From Brucella anthropi_A (GTDB lineage: Bacteria; Pseudomonadota; Alphaproteobacteria; Rhizobiales; Rhizobiaceae): a stretch of DNA of 64,000 bases. Under the pieces are notes generated by a model. That model did not search any database. It saw only the letters and a list, made by a program, of their open reading frames with translations, and was not told the DNA's origin. The position numbers and the translations under genes are program-made. Numbering within the stretch: position 1 is the stretch's first letter; every line of letters begins with the position of its first letter. Where the stretch lies: contig NZ_LQBD01000004.1 in assembly GCF_046630315.1 (NCBI RefSeq), positions 62,001-126,000 on the forward strand, in the 5' to 3' direction. Positions 53,716 through 60,656 of this stretch are shown piece after piece.

Positions 53716-54825
53716 ATGTTTACCATAGCCACTTTCAATGTCGAAAATCTGATGCGCCGGTTTGATTTTTCCGGCTTTCGCAATGAATTGCATCAGGATC
53801 GCACCCTGCAATTGTTCGAAATCAACGATGAGGCGCAATACCGCCTTCTTGAGCAGGCGCGCGCCGTTGCACATACGGATGATACGCGGCAGATGACGGC
53901 GCTCGCCATAGCCGAGACGCGGGCCGATATTCTCTGCCTGCAGGAGGTGGATAATCTCGCGGCCCTCAATGCCTTCGAGTATGGCTATCTTTTCAAGATG
54001 ATCGGCCAGGGCTTCCGGCATAAATATCTCATAGACGGGAATGACAGCCGCGGCATCGACGTGGCCGTCATGATGCGCGACACGACACGGGACGGGCAAC
54101 CCATCGAAGTCGAGGATGTCACAAGCTATGCCTATGTAACCTATAATGATTTTGGGCTGTATGAGCCGGTTCTCGCCGAGCTGGGGCTTGAGCCTCATGA
54201 CCGCATTTTCAAGCGGGACTGCCTGAATGTGGATATCCGCATTGCCGGAAAACCCTTGTCGCTTTTCGTGACCCATCTGAAATCCATGACGGGCGCGCGC
54301 AACGGGTTCGATGGGCGGACAGCATCCCTGCCGGTGCGGCGCGCCGAAACACGCGCCATACGCCGCATCATCGAGGATAAGTTCGGACCATCCAATGTTG
54401 CCGATCGGCGCTGGCTGATTTGCGGCGATTTCAATGATTATCGTGAGCGGATCGTCATCGGTGGCGACGAATGGAATGGCTATCAGTTCGCGCCGGTGGT
54501 TGAAGAGGAAAGCGCGCTCGACGTGCTTCTGGGGGATGGATTTGCGGTTAATCTGGTGGAACGGCGCCCGGTTATGGATCGCTGGACACTTTATCACACG
54601 CGCGGGCCACAGGAGCGCCATCTTTGCCAGCTGGATTACATCATGGCTTCGCCTTCATTGGCGAAGAAGAATGAGAAGGCGATACCCAACATCATCCGGC
54701 GCGGGCAACCCTGGCGGACGATCTTTCCGCCCGACCAGCAGGTCGATCGTTACCCGCGCACCGGATGGGATCGTCCCAAAGCAAGCGATCACTGTCCGGT
54801 CGCGATGACATTGAATATGGTGTGA
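53716..54825 (+). CDS. Endonuclease/exonuclease/phosphatase (EEP) family protein
   Basis: A 369-residue metal-dependent hydrolase of the DNase I/EEP fold. Active-site motifs are ATFNVENLMRRFD (Asn), LCLQEVDNLAAL (metal Glu), FVTHLKSMTGAR (His), WLICGDFNDYRER (Asp/Asn) and KASDHCPVAMTL (Asp-His pair). All catalytic positions are present. No signal peptide is visible, so it is probably cytoplasmic. The substrate (DNA, RNA, inositol phosphate or other phosphodiester) is not evident. The Nudix-type gene follows with 3 bases between stop and start. Confidence 0.87.
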   Translation: MFTIATFNVENLMRRFDFSGFRNELHQDRTLQLFEINDEAQYRLLEQARAVAHTDDTRQMTALAIAETRADILCLQEVDNLAALNAFEYGYLFKMIGQGFRHKYLIDGNDSRGIDVAVMMRDTTRDGQPIEVEDVTSYAYVTYNDFGLYEPVLAELGLEPHDRIFKRDCLNVDIRIAGKPLSLFVTHLKSMTGARNGFDGRTASLPVRRAETRAIRRIIEDKFGPSNVADRRWLICGDFNDYRERIVIGGDEWNGYQFAPVVEEESALDVLLGDGFAVNLVERRPVMDRWTLYHTRGPQERHLCQLDYIMASPSLAKKNEKAIPNIIRRGQPWRTIFPPDQQVDRYPRTGWDRPKASDHCPVAMTLNMV

Positions 54826-54828
54826 GTG

Positions 54829-55539
54829 ATGGAACAGGTCCGGGAAAACACGGTCTACGTCATTGACGGCGCCCACGTCCGGGTGCTGCCCGGTCCATTG
54901 TCCTATGCCGAGCAGAATAGCGAAGCGATTGCGCTGAACTGGTCACGCGAGCGGACCGCGAATCCCACATTGTTCGATGGCGAGTTTTATCTGGCGCCAC
55001 AAGCCGAATTGACGGATGGCCTGTTTCGGGCCGGTTTCCAGCGCACCAGCTTTGCCACGCTGATGCACTGGCGCCGGGATGGCTCGCAAGAGCGGCCCTG
55101 GCATGTCTTTGGCGTTGGTGTGATTGTCTCGCATGAAGGACATTTGATCGCCGGGCGTATGAGTGCACACAATGCGGGAGCGGGAAGGGTCTATTTCCCG
55201 GCAGGCTCGATCGACGACAACGATATTGTCGATGGATATGTCGATTATGACGCCAATCGCCGACGCGAGGTGCTGGAGGAAACCGGTCTCGATCTACATG
55301 ATGCGCGGGCAGAACAGCAAATCCATCTCGTAACGGGTAATCGCAGTATCGCCCTTTTTCGCCGTTATTATTTCGATGTGTCTTCAAGGGAGCTGGTATC
55401 GCGGATTGAACAACACCTCTCCGCGGCGGAAGAACCGGAACTTTCCGAGATCATACCGGTGAATTCGGCGGGTAGGATGGGGGATGCTACGCCGTCTTAT
55501 GTGAGGGCGTTCGCCGACTGGCATTTCAACAATCTCTGA
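54829..55539 (+). CDS. Nudix hydrolase-like protein with degenerate Nudix box
   Basis: The 236-residue protein has the Nudix fold. The core of the Nudix box, RREVLEETGLDL (near residues 142-153), is intact, including the REVxEETG catalytic helix. The first half is degenerate: the expected Gly-x5-Glu positions carry Asp and Val. N-terminal residues (VRVLPGPLSYAEQNSEAIALNW) resemble other Rhizobiales members. Substrate is unknown. An in-frame GTG at 54826 is an alternative start. It is almost contiguous with the EEP gene, so the two form an operon. Confidence 0.8.
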   Translation: MEQVRENTVYVIDGAHVRVLPGPLSYAEQNSEAIALNWSRERTANPTLFDGEFYLAPQAELTDGLFRAGFQRTSFATLMHWRRDGSQERPWHVFGVGVIVSHEGHLIAGRMSAHNAGAGRVYFPAGSIDDNDIVDGYVDYDANRRREVLEETGLDLHDARAEQQIHLVTGNRSIALFRRYYFDVSSRELVSRIEQHLSAAEEPELSEIIPVNSAGRMGDATPSYVRAFADWHFNNL

Positions 55540-55666
55540 ACTGCGTCGGTCTTACAGATGACAGCGGCGCGAAATTGGCTATGCTCGCAATAATGTGAAG
55601 CTGAGGCAGTGGAATGAAGTCGACTTTGCCGTCGATCTTGTGACCATGTCGTTGGGAGAATGAGCG

Positions 55667-56593
55667 ATGAGTGAAGCCGCCGTTTCTGGCAGATTCTATG
55701 AGGTTTTCGACGTATTCGCCGATAAGCCTCTGGCTGGAAATCCGCTGGCTGTCGTTCATGATAGCGAGGGCTTGAGCGATACGCGCATGCAGGCTATCGC
55801 ACGCGAGTTCAATCTTTCCGAAACCGTGTTCATTTTTCCGCCGAGCAATCCCGCGCATGAAGCGGCGTTGCGTATTTTCACGCCCGATTACGAACTGCCG
55901 TTCGCCGGGCATCCGACAGTGGGGGCGGCTGTGTCGCTGGCCCGGCGGCGCAAAACGGGTAATGACACCGACAGGCTCGTGGCTCTGGAAGAAAACGTCG
56001 GCACAGTGCGCTGTGGTGTGATCCTTGGCGAGGCTAGCGCCTTTGCCGAGTTCGATCTGCCGCGGCTGCCGGAACGGCTGGATGTCAAGGTCGAGAAGGA
56101 GGAGGCGGCTGCCGCCATCGGTCTTGGTACGCATGAAATCGGCTTCGAGAACCATGTGCCTGCCGTGTGGAGCGCGGGCACGCCTTATCTGCTCGTGCCG
56201 GTTCACAACCTGATTGCCGCAGCAAAAGTGTCCATCGACCCTGTCTATGTGAATGAAAGCCTGCCGCATGTCGCAGGCCGACCTCTACCCATCTATGTTT
56301 ATTGTCGCGAAACAATTCTGTTCGACAGTAATTTCCATGCCCGCATGTTCGTGACGGGGGCAAATGTCTATGAAGATCCGGCCACGGGTTCGGCTGCCGC
56401 TGCCTTTGCAGGCATGATCCAGAAGAACGACAAGCCTGTCGACGGCAGTTCGCAATGGTGGATCGAGCAGGGTATGGAAATGGGGCGCGCTTCGCGGATC
56501 CGTCTTGAACTGGACATTGCCAAACAGCAACTCACAGGCGCCCGGATCGGAGGCACTGCGGTCAAGATTGCCGAAGGGCATCTGTTTGTCTGA
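55667..56593 (+). CDS. PhzF family isomerase/epimerase
   Basis: A 308-residue PhzF-fold protein: FYEVFDVFADKPLAGNPLAVVHDSEGL, then IAREFNLSETVFIFPP with the catalytic Glu, LRIFTPDYELPFAGHPTVGAAVSL, and ARMFVTGANVYEDPATGSAAAAFAGMIQ near the C-terminus. These signatures are shared with PhzF of phenazine synthesis and with many isomerases of unknown substrate. No phenazine genes lie nearby, so a phenazine role is unlikely. The ATG follows GGGAGAATGAGCG. Confidence 0.88.
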   Translation: MSEAAVSGRFYEVFDVFADKPLAGNPLAVVHDSEGLSDTRMQAIAREFNLSETVFIFPPSNPAHEAALRIFTPDYELPFAGHPTVGAAVSLARRRKTGNDTDRLVALEENVGTVRCGVILGEASAFAEFDLPRLPERLDVKVEKEEAAAAIGLGTHEIGFENHVPAVWSAGTPYLLVPVHNLIAAAKVSIDPVYVNESLPHVAGRPLPIYVYCRETILFDSNFHARMFVTGANVYEDPATGSAAAAFAGMIQKNDKPVDGSSQWWIEQGMEMGRASRIRLELDIAKQQLTGARIGGTAVKIAEGHLFV

Positions 56594-56614
56594 TAAAGCA
56601 GCAATCTTTGCCGT

Positions 56615-56628
56615 TTGATTGCAGTCAA
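56615..56628. promoter_or_regulatory. Near-perfect FNR/FixK-type box before the FMN-binding protein gene
   Basis: TTGAT-TGCA-GTCAA differs from the FNR/FixK consensus TTGAT-N4-ATCAA at one base. A -10-like TTTATT lies at 56649-56654, so the box centre is about 40 bases before the predicted transcription start, the class II activator position. Confidence 0.6.
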
Positions 56629-56686
56629 GGCTGCAACGCCGCCCTATGTTTATTCGTCACGGACAAACGAACAGCGGAGAAGCGCC

Positions 56687-57121
56687 ATGATGATAAAGGA
56701 AATGTCGCAATACGATATCCGGACCATGATTCAGCACACCCAACTGGGGCGGCTGGCTTATGTTTTCGACGATCGCCCGTTTATCGTGCCGCTCAGTTTC
56801 CGGTTCAGCGGCGGGTCGCTCTATTCTTTTACAACGGACGGCCAGAAGACCGAGGCTTTGCGAAAGAACGATGCGGTTTGCATTCTTTTCGATCACATTG
56901 AATCCCGGACCAGATGGCGTACTGTTGTCGTGAATGGCCGCTATCGGGAAATCGAGCGGGAAGACGAGAAAAATGCGATCGTAGAGCTGATGGCTTCGGA
57001 GCCGACCTGGTGGGAACCAGCCTATATAAGAACGATTACAAAGGGCGGACAGGAACGCAAACTTGAGCCCGTCTTCTTCCGTATCGATGTAGAAAATGCG
57101 ACGGGCCACGAGGCCGGCTGA
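56687..57121 (+). CDS. Pyridoxamine 5'-phosphate oxidase-like FMN-binding protein
   Basis: A 144-residue split-barrel flavin-binding protein: MSQYDIRTMIQHTQLGRLAYVFDDRPFIVPLSFRF, then LYSFTTDGQKTEALRKNDAVCILFDHIES and TVVVNGRYREI. It matches the short PNPOx-like/FMN-binding family, not PdxH itself. Related genes are FixK-controlled in rhizobia as far as I recall, and an FNR-like box lies just upstream here. The frame is open from 56615; the ATG at 56687 (or 56690) follows GCGGAGAAGCG and starts the family domain. Function is unknown. Confidence 0.82.
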   Translation: MMIKEMSQYDIRTMIQHTQLGRLAYVFDDRPFIVPLSFRFSGGSLYSFTTDGQKTEALRKNDAVCILFDHIESRTRWRTVVVNGRYREIEREDEKNAIVELMASEPTWWEPAYIRTITKGGQERKLEPVFFRIDVENATGHEAG

Positions 57122-57159
57122 AGGCGAGGAAGCCCCGCTATTCTCAGGCCCTGCCGCTC

Positions 57160-57603
57160 TTATTTCACGACCAGAACAGGGATGCCGCTGCGGGTCAGCA
57201 CTTCATGGGCCTGGCTGCCGAGAAGCATTCCCTTAAGGCCGCGGCGTCCATGGGAAGCCATGACGATGAGGTCGTTGCGCAATTCCTTCGACGTTTCGAT
57301 GATGGATGTTGCCGGGTGCGGCGCAACCACATGCAGCGTGTGAACATCCACTGCCGATTCTGCGGCCAGCGCGCGGGCACGGGCGAGGGCCTTGTCGGCA
57401 TATTCGTTCCATTCCTGCTCGAAACGCTCAATGAAAGCCGGGCTATCGGTCCAGCCGCCGGGAAGCCCCGATACGGAATAAGGGGCGGTGACGGTCAGGA
57501 CCGTTACCTTCGCTCCCACCGCATGCGCCAGTTTGAACGCATGGACGAGGCCGCGCTCTGCAAATTCCGATCCATCGGTCGTTACGAGAATATTCTTGTA
57601 CAT
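57160..57603 (-). CDS. Universal stress protein UspA family
   Basis: A 147-residue single-domain Usp: YKNILVTTDGSEFAERGLVHAFKLAHAVGAKVTVLTV at the N-terminus, and the ATP-binding pattern VMASHGRRGLKGMLLGSQAHEVLTRSGIPVLVVK at the C-terminus. The Gly-x2-Gly-x6-GS motif suggests an ATP-binding member. It is cytoplasmic and probably induced by stress or growth arrest. It is convergent with the FMN-binding protein gene. Confidence 0.92.
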   Translation of the reverse strand: MYKNILVTTDGSEFAERGLVHAFKLAHAVGAKVTVLTVTAPYSVSGLPGGWTDSPAFIERFEQEWNEYADKALARARALAAESAVDVHTLHVVAPHPATSIIETSKELRNDLIVMASHGRRGLKGMLLGSQAHEVLTRSGIPVLVVK

Positions 57604-57739
57604 GCCGCCTTCCGTCCGTTTCGTCGATCAAATGCTGGCGCTCAAATGCGCTTGAACTTATACATATAATCGTCAAATTTTTCCATCAACCTGAACTCCG
57701 TGCTGCGGGAGCGCGAACCGATTCCTCCGTTTCCCTTCT

Positions 57740-57764
57740 CCGAAAAACGCTTCGTATTTTTCGG
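57740..57764. terminator. Hairpin with A/T arms upstream of the GHL10 gene
   Basis: CCGAAAAA, loop CGCTTCGTA, TTTTTCGG. The T-rich right arm resembles part of a terminator, but no gene ends just before it on the + strand. It lies in the region between the divergently oriented uspA and GHL10 genes. Confidence 0.3.
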
Positions 57765-57845
57765 GATGCGCTGTCGTGGAAGGCGACCAGCGCACGGGAA
57801 CCATGTTTTTGATTGATATTTTTCTATGCTGAAAGGACATATTCT

Positions 57846-59039
57846 ATGGTTTTGGACTGTAATTCTTTTCACGCGGCGTGGGTTTCCACGGTTATCAATC
57901 TCGACTGGCCATCGAGGCAATCGACGGAAATTGCCGATGATGCAAAACGGATAACGACGCAGAAGGGTGAATTGCTCGCCATATTGGACCGGGCGAAGAT
58001 GCTGGGCATCAACGGTCTTATTTTTCAGGTTTCGCCCACTGCCGATGCATTTTATCAATCGTCCCTTTTGCCGTGGTCGTCCTATCTGACCGGGACGCTG
58101 GGCAAGAATCCGGGCTTTGATCCCCTGAAGTTCCTGATTGCGGAAGCGCACAAGCGGGGCATCGAGATTCACGCCTGGATCAATCCCTATCGGGTTTCCA
58201 TGAATATTGATCCGCAAACACGGCAAGCGCTGGAAAACTCATCGCCCGATTCTCCGTCCAGCGTCTACAAGCTCCATCCTGAGTGGATCGGCATCGCTGC
58301 GAAGCGCTATGTGCTGGATCCCGGCATTCCGGCTGTGCGTGAGTGGGTGGGAAATGTCGTCGGTGAAGTGGTTCAGAAATACGATGTCGATGGCATCCAG
58401 TTCGACGATTATTTTTATTACCAGACACCGGATTCGCAACTCGACGACAGCCGGACATTTGCCCGCTACGGTACAAGTTTCAAGAGCAAGGGCGACTGGC
58501 GGCGCTACAACACCTATACGCTGGTGCAGGAAGTGTTCGGCAGGATCAAGAAGATCAAGCCGAATATCCGTTTCGGCATCAGCCCTGGCGGGGTATGGCG
58601 CAACAAAAAGGATGATCCGCTGGGGTCGGATACGCTTGCCGGAGCAACCAATTACGACAACGATTTCGCCGATACCAGGCGCTGGGTGAAGGATGGCATC
58701 ATCGATTATATCGCTCCGCAGGTCTACTGGCCGCTGGAGCGCAAGATTGTGCCTTATGGAACGATTGTGAAATGGTGGGCCGAAACCGTACGCGAAACGC
58801 CGGTCGATCTTTATGTCGGCATGGCGCTTTACAAGGCTGGCCAGCCAACCTCTCAGGAACCGCAATGGGGCGAAGATGGGGGGCTGACGGAGATCAGGCA
58901 TCAGCTGGAACTGAATCAAGTCGTGTCGGAAGTGAAGGGGAGTATCCTCTTTCGCGAGGCTTTCCTCCGCGAGCCGAAACTGAAGAAAATTGCCGACTAT
59001 CTAGCCGCCAATTGGGGGCGGTGCCGCCCACAGCGGTGA
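57846..59039 (+). CDS. GHL10 family (DUF187) glycosyl hydrolase-like protein
   Basis: A 397-residue TIM-barrel protein of the family 10-like hydrolases (YngK/DUF187): FHAAWVSTVINLDWPSR, ILDRAKMLGINGLIFQVSPTADAFYQSSLLPWSSYLTG, EAHKRGIEIHAWINPYRVS, VQKYDVDGIQFDDYFYY, PNIRFGISPGGVWRNKK and IDYIAPQVYWPLE. Homologues act on cell-wall glycans and are normally exported lipoproteins. Here the conserved domain starts within eight residues of the ATG and no signal peptide precedes it. The start follows CTGAAAGGACA. The upstream TTG at 57813 does not supply a signal peptide either. Confidence 0.87.
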   Translation: MVLDCNSFHAAWVSTVINLDWPSRQSTEIADDAKRITTQKGELLAILDRAKMLGINGLIFQVSPTADAFYQSSLLPWSSYLTGTLGKNPGFDPLKFLIAEAHKRGIEIHAWINPYRVSMNIDPQTRQALENSSPDSPSSVYKLHPEWIGIAAKRYVLDPGIPAVREWVGNVVGEVVQKYDVDGIQFDDYFYYQTPDSQLDDSRTFARYGTSFKSKGDWRRYNTYTLVQEVFGRIKKIKPNIRFGISPGGVWRNKKDDPLGSDTLAGATNYDNDFADTRRWVKDGIIDYIAPQVYWPLERKIVPYGTIVKWWAETVRETPVDLYVGMALYKAGQPTSQEPQWGEDGGLTEIRHQLELNQVVSEVKGSILFREAFLREPKLKKIADYLAANWGRCRPQR

Positions 59040-59074
59040 AGGATTGTCAAATTATAGTCGATTATTTCGACCTG

Positions 59075-59090
59075 TTTGATTGAAATCAAA
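59075..59090. promoter_or_regulatory. Perfect FNR/FixK-type box (left)
   Basis: TTTGATTGAAATCAAA is a perfect palindrome matching TTGAT-N4-ATCAA. It lies 36 bases after the GHL10 stop. No good -10 is seen at the expected distance on either strand. Confidence 0.7.
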
Positions 59091-59330
59091 GAGCTTCGTT
59101 TGAGTGAGTGCTAACTAACCATCGTTGCCGGTTTCCACCAGAGCCAGTGACCCGGGGTGCCGAGGCCCTACTCGAAAGGCACCCCGGCAAAATCAATCTG
59201 TCGAGCGCATGAGCGCGATCTTTCCGTAACGTCGCCCATCGACAGCCAGCGGGTGCTGTCGACGTTGCTCCCCTCTGTTTCATCAAATCAGCACCCGCGT
59301 CCAATATCATAAGAATGAGAGCATTTTAGC
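59091..59330 (-). ncRNA. Candidate structured RNA between two FNR boxes
   Basis: No gene fits here. Read on the - strand, the stretch is rich in paired arms: GCGGGTGCTG (starting near 59298) with CAGCACCCGC (near 59259-59250); the overlapping alternative CGACAGC/GCTGTCG; AACGTCG with CGACGTT; and an 11-bp stem CCGGGGTGCC/GGCACCCCGG (59188-59179, 59162-59153). A TATGAT box at 59311-59306 lies about 44 bases from the centre of the right FNR box, the class II position. Strand and ends are inferred. Confidence 0.4.
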
Positions 59331-59334
59331 GGTT

Positions 59335-59350
59335 CTTGATCATAATCAAG
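59335..59350. promoter_or_regulatory. Perfect FNR/FixK-type box (right)
   Basis: CTTGATCATAATCAAG is a perfect palindrome matching TTGAT-N4-ATCAA. It lies 236 bases before the HlyD gene and about 24 bases from the TATGAT box serving the - strand candidate RNA. It could act in either direction. Confidence 0.8.
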
Positions 59351-59585
59351 GCAGTTGGCCGCGGCTGCGATTAGAGCAGGCTTAACCGGGAGTTTGCGGT
59401 TTTCGATCGCGCCCCCACTTCACCGGTTGCTAAATGAAAAGGTCGTTCCATATTTTCCCAAGAAGGTTTCGGCTGATGCCGGAGGCGGGGCGGTGGGGAC
59501 GTTGAAAATCCTTGCAGGCAGCGACCGCTCGCCGATGCTTCGTTTGAAGACGGTGTTGTGACGACGATGGCAATGAGGATGTTTC
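59351..59585 (+). other. Leader region of the ABC export operon
   Basis: These 235 bases separate the right FNR box from the HlyD gene. A frame at 59355-59561 encodes 68 residues without any domain I recognise and without a ribosome site; its last part (GGGAVGTLKILAGSDRSPML) could be a remnant of a coding region, but this is weak. Otherwise I see only the ribosome site (ATGAGGATG) before 59586. Confidence 0.35.
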
Positions 59586-60656
59586 ATGATGGCTTTCAAC
59601 CGCAAGCAATGGATACTGGCTGGAGCGATTGTCGTCCTTGCCGCAGGCGGATATTATGCCTGGAAAACGCTGAACGGCGATGGATTGCCGGATGATATTG
59701 CCAGGGGCAACGGGCGTATCGAGGCGGTTGAAATCGACATTTCGACGAAAAGTCCGGGGCGCATTCGCGAAATTCTCGCGGATGAGGGGGATTTTGTGCG
59801 GAAAGACGACATTCTCGCACGCATGGATACGGATCAGCTGGAAAGCCAGCGCAAACAGGCACAAGCGCAGTTGCGCCGGGCCGAGATCGGTATCGAGACG
59901 GCGCACAGCCTTGTCACGCAGCGCGAGGCCGAGCACACGGCCGCTGAAGCGACCGTGGCGCAGCGTGAAGCGCAACTGGATGCCGCCCAGCGGCGTCTGG
60001 CCCGCTCGCAACAATTGACGCAATCACGCACGGTTTCCCAACAAGTCCTGGACGATGACCGCGCGACCGCACAGGGCGCGGAAGCGGCTGTCGGCGCGGC
60101 CAAGGCACAGCTTGCAGCCACCGAGGCGGCTATTGGGGCCGCCAAGGCGCAGGTCGTGGATGCCGAGGCATCCGTCGAGGCTGCTAGGGCGGCGATTGCA
60201 ACGATTGAAGCCGACATCAACGACGCCACCTTGAGAGCGCCGAAGCCGGGGCGTGTCCAGTACCGCGTTGCCCAGCCGGGTGAGGTGCTTTCGGCAGGTG
60301 GGCGGGTGCTCAATCTTGTCGATGTCAGCGACGTCTATATGACCTTCTTCCTGCCGACGGCTCAGGCCGGGAGGGTCGCCATGGGGGCCGATGCCCGGAT
60401 CGTTCTCGATGCCGCGCCGCAATATGTCATTCCGGCAAAGATCAGCTTCGTCGCCGATGTGGCCCAGTTTACGCCGAAGACCGTTGAGACGGAGGAAGAG
60501 CGCCAGAAGCTGATGTTCCGCGTGAAGGCGAAGATCCCGCAAGAACTGCTCCAAAAATATATACAGCAGGTGAAAACGGGCTTGCCGGGCATGGCCTATG
60601 TCAAGCTCGACCCCAATGCCGAATGGCCGAAGAATCTCGCGGAAACCGTGAAATGA
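59586..60656 (+). CDS. HlyD family periplasmic adaptor (YhiI-like)
   Basis: A 356-residue membrane-fusion adaptor that links an inner-membrane ABC transporter to an outer-membrane channel. One N-terminal membrane helix (WILAGAIVVLAAGGYYAWKTL, 8-28) precedes the biotinyl-lipoyl-like halves (NGRIEAVEIDISTKSPGRIREILADEGDFVRKDDILARMD and ATLRAPKPGRVQYRVAQPGEVLSAGGRVLNLVD). A long Ala/Gln-rich coiled hairpin lies between (about 85-215). Its stop overlaps the next gene start (ATGA), so the adaptor and transporter are co-translated. Confidence 0.9.
   Translation: MMAFNRKQWILAGAIVVLAAGGYYAWKTLNGDGLPDDIARGNGRIEAVEIDISTKSPGRIREILADEGDFVRKDDILARMDTDQLESQRKQAQAQLRRAEIGIETAHSLVTQREAEHTAAEATVAQREAQLDAAQRRLARSQQLTQSRTVSQQVLDDDRATAQGAEAAVGAAKAQLAATEAAIGAAKAQVVDAEASVEAARAAIATIEADINDATLRAPKPGRVQYRVAQPGEVLSAGGRVLNLVDVSDVYMTFFLPTAQAGRVAMGADARIVLDAAPQYVIPAKISFVADVAQFTPKTVETEEERQKLMFRVKAKIPQELLQKYIQQVKTGLPGMAYVKLDPNAEWPKNLAETVK

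Noticed and set aside
57621..57636. FNR box before uspA
   Set aside because: ATCAA is present but the opposing half reads GTTTC, too far from TTGAT.
57806..57825. A further FNR box before the GHL10 gene
   Set aside because: TTGATTGATATTT has one good half only; the right half does not match ATCAA.
59091..59330. Manganese (yybP-ykoY) riboswitch
   Set aside because: The - strand has GGGGAGCAAC, which resembles the start of that class, but the other conserved blocks (GUCAACA-like loop and closing segment) are absent and no metal-transport gene follows on that strand.
59355..59561. Small gene of 68 codons before the HlyD gene
   Set aside because: No ribosome site, no recognisable domain and low-complexity Ala/Gly content; kept only as a remark on the leader region.
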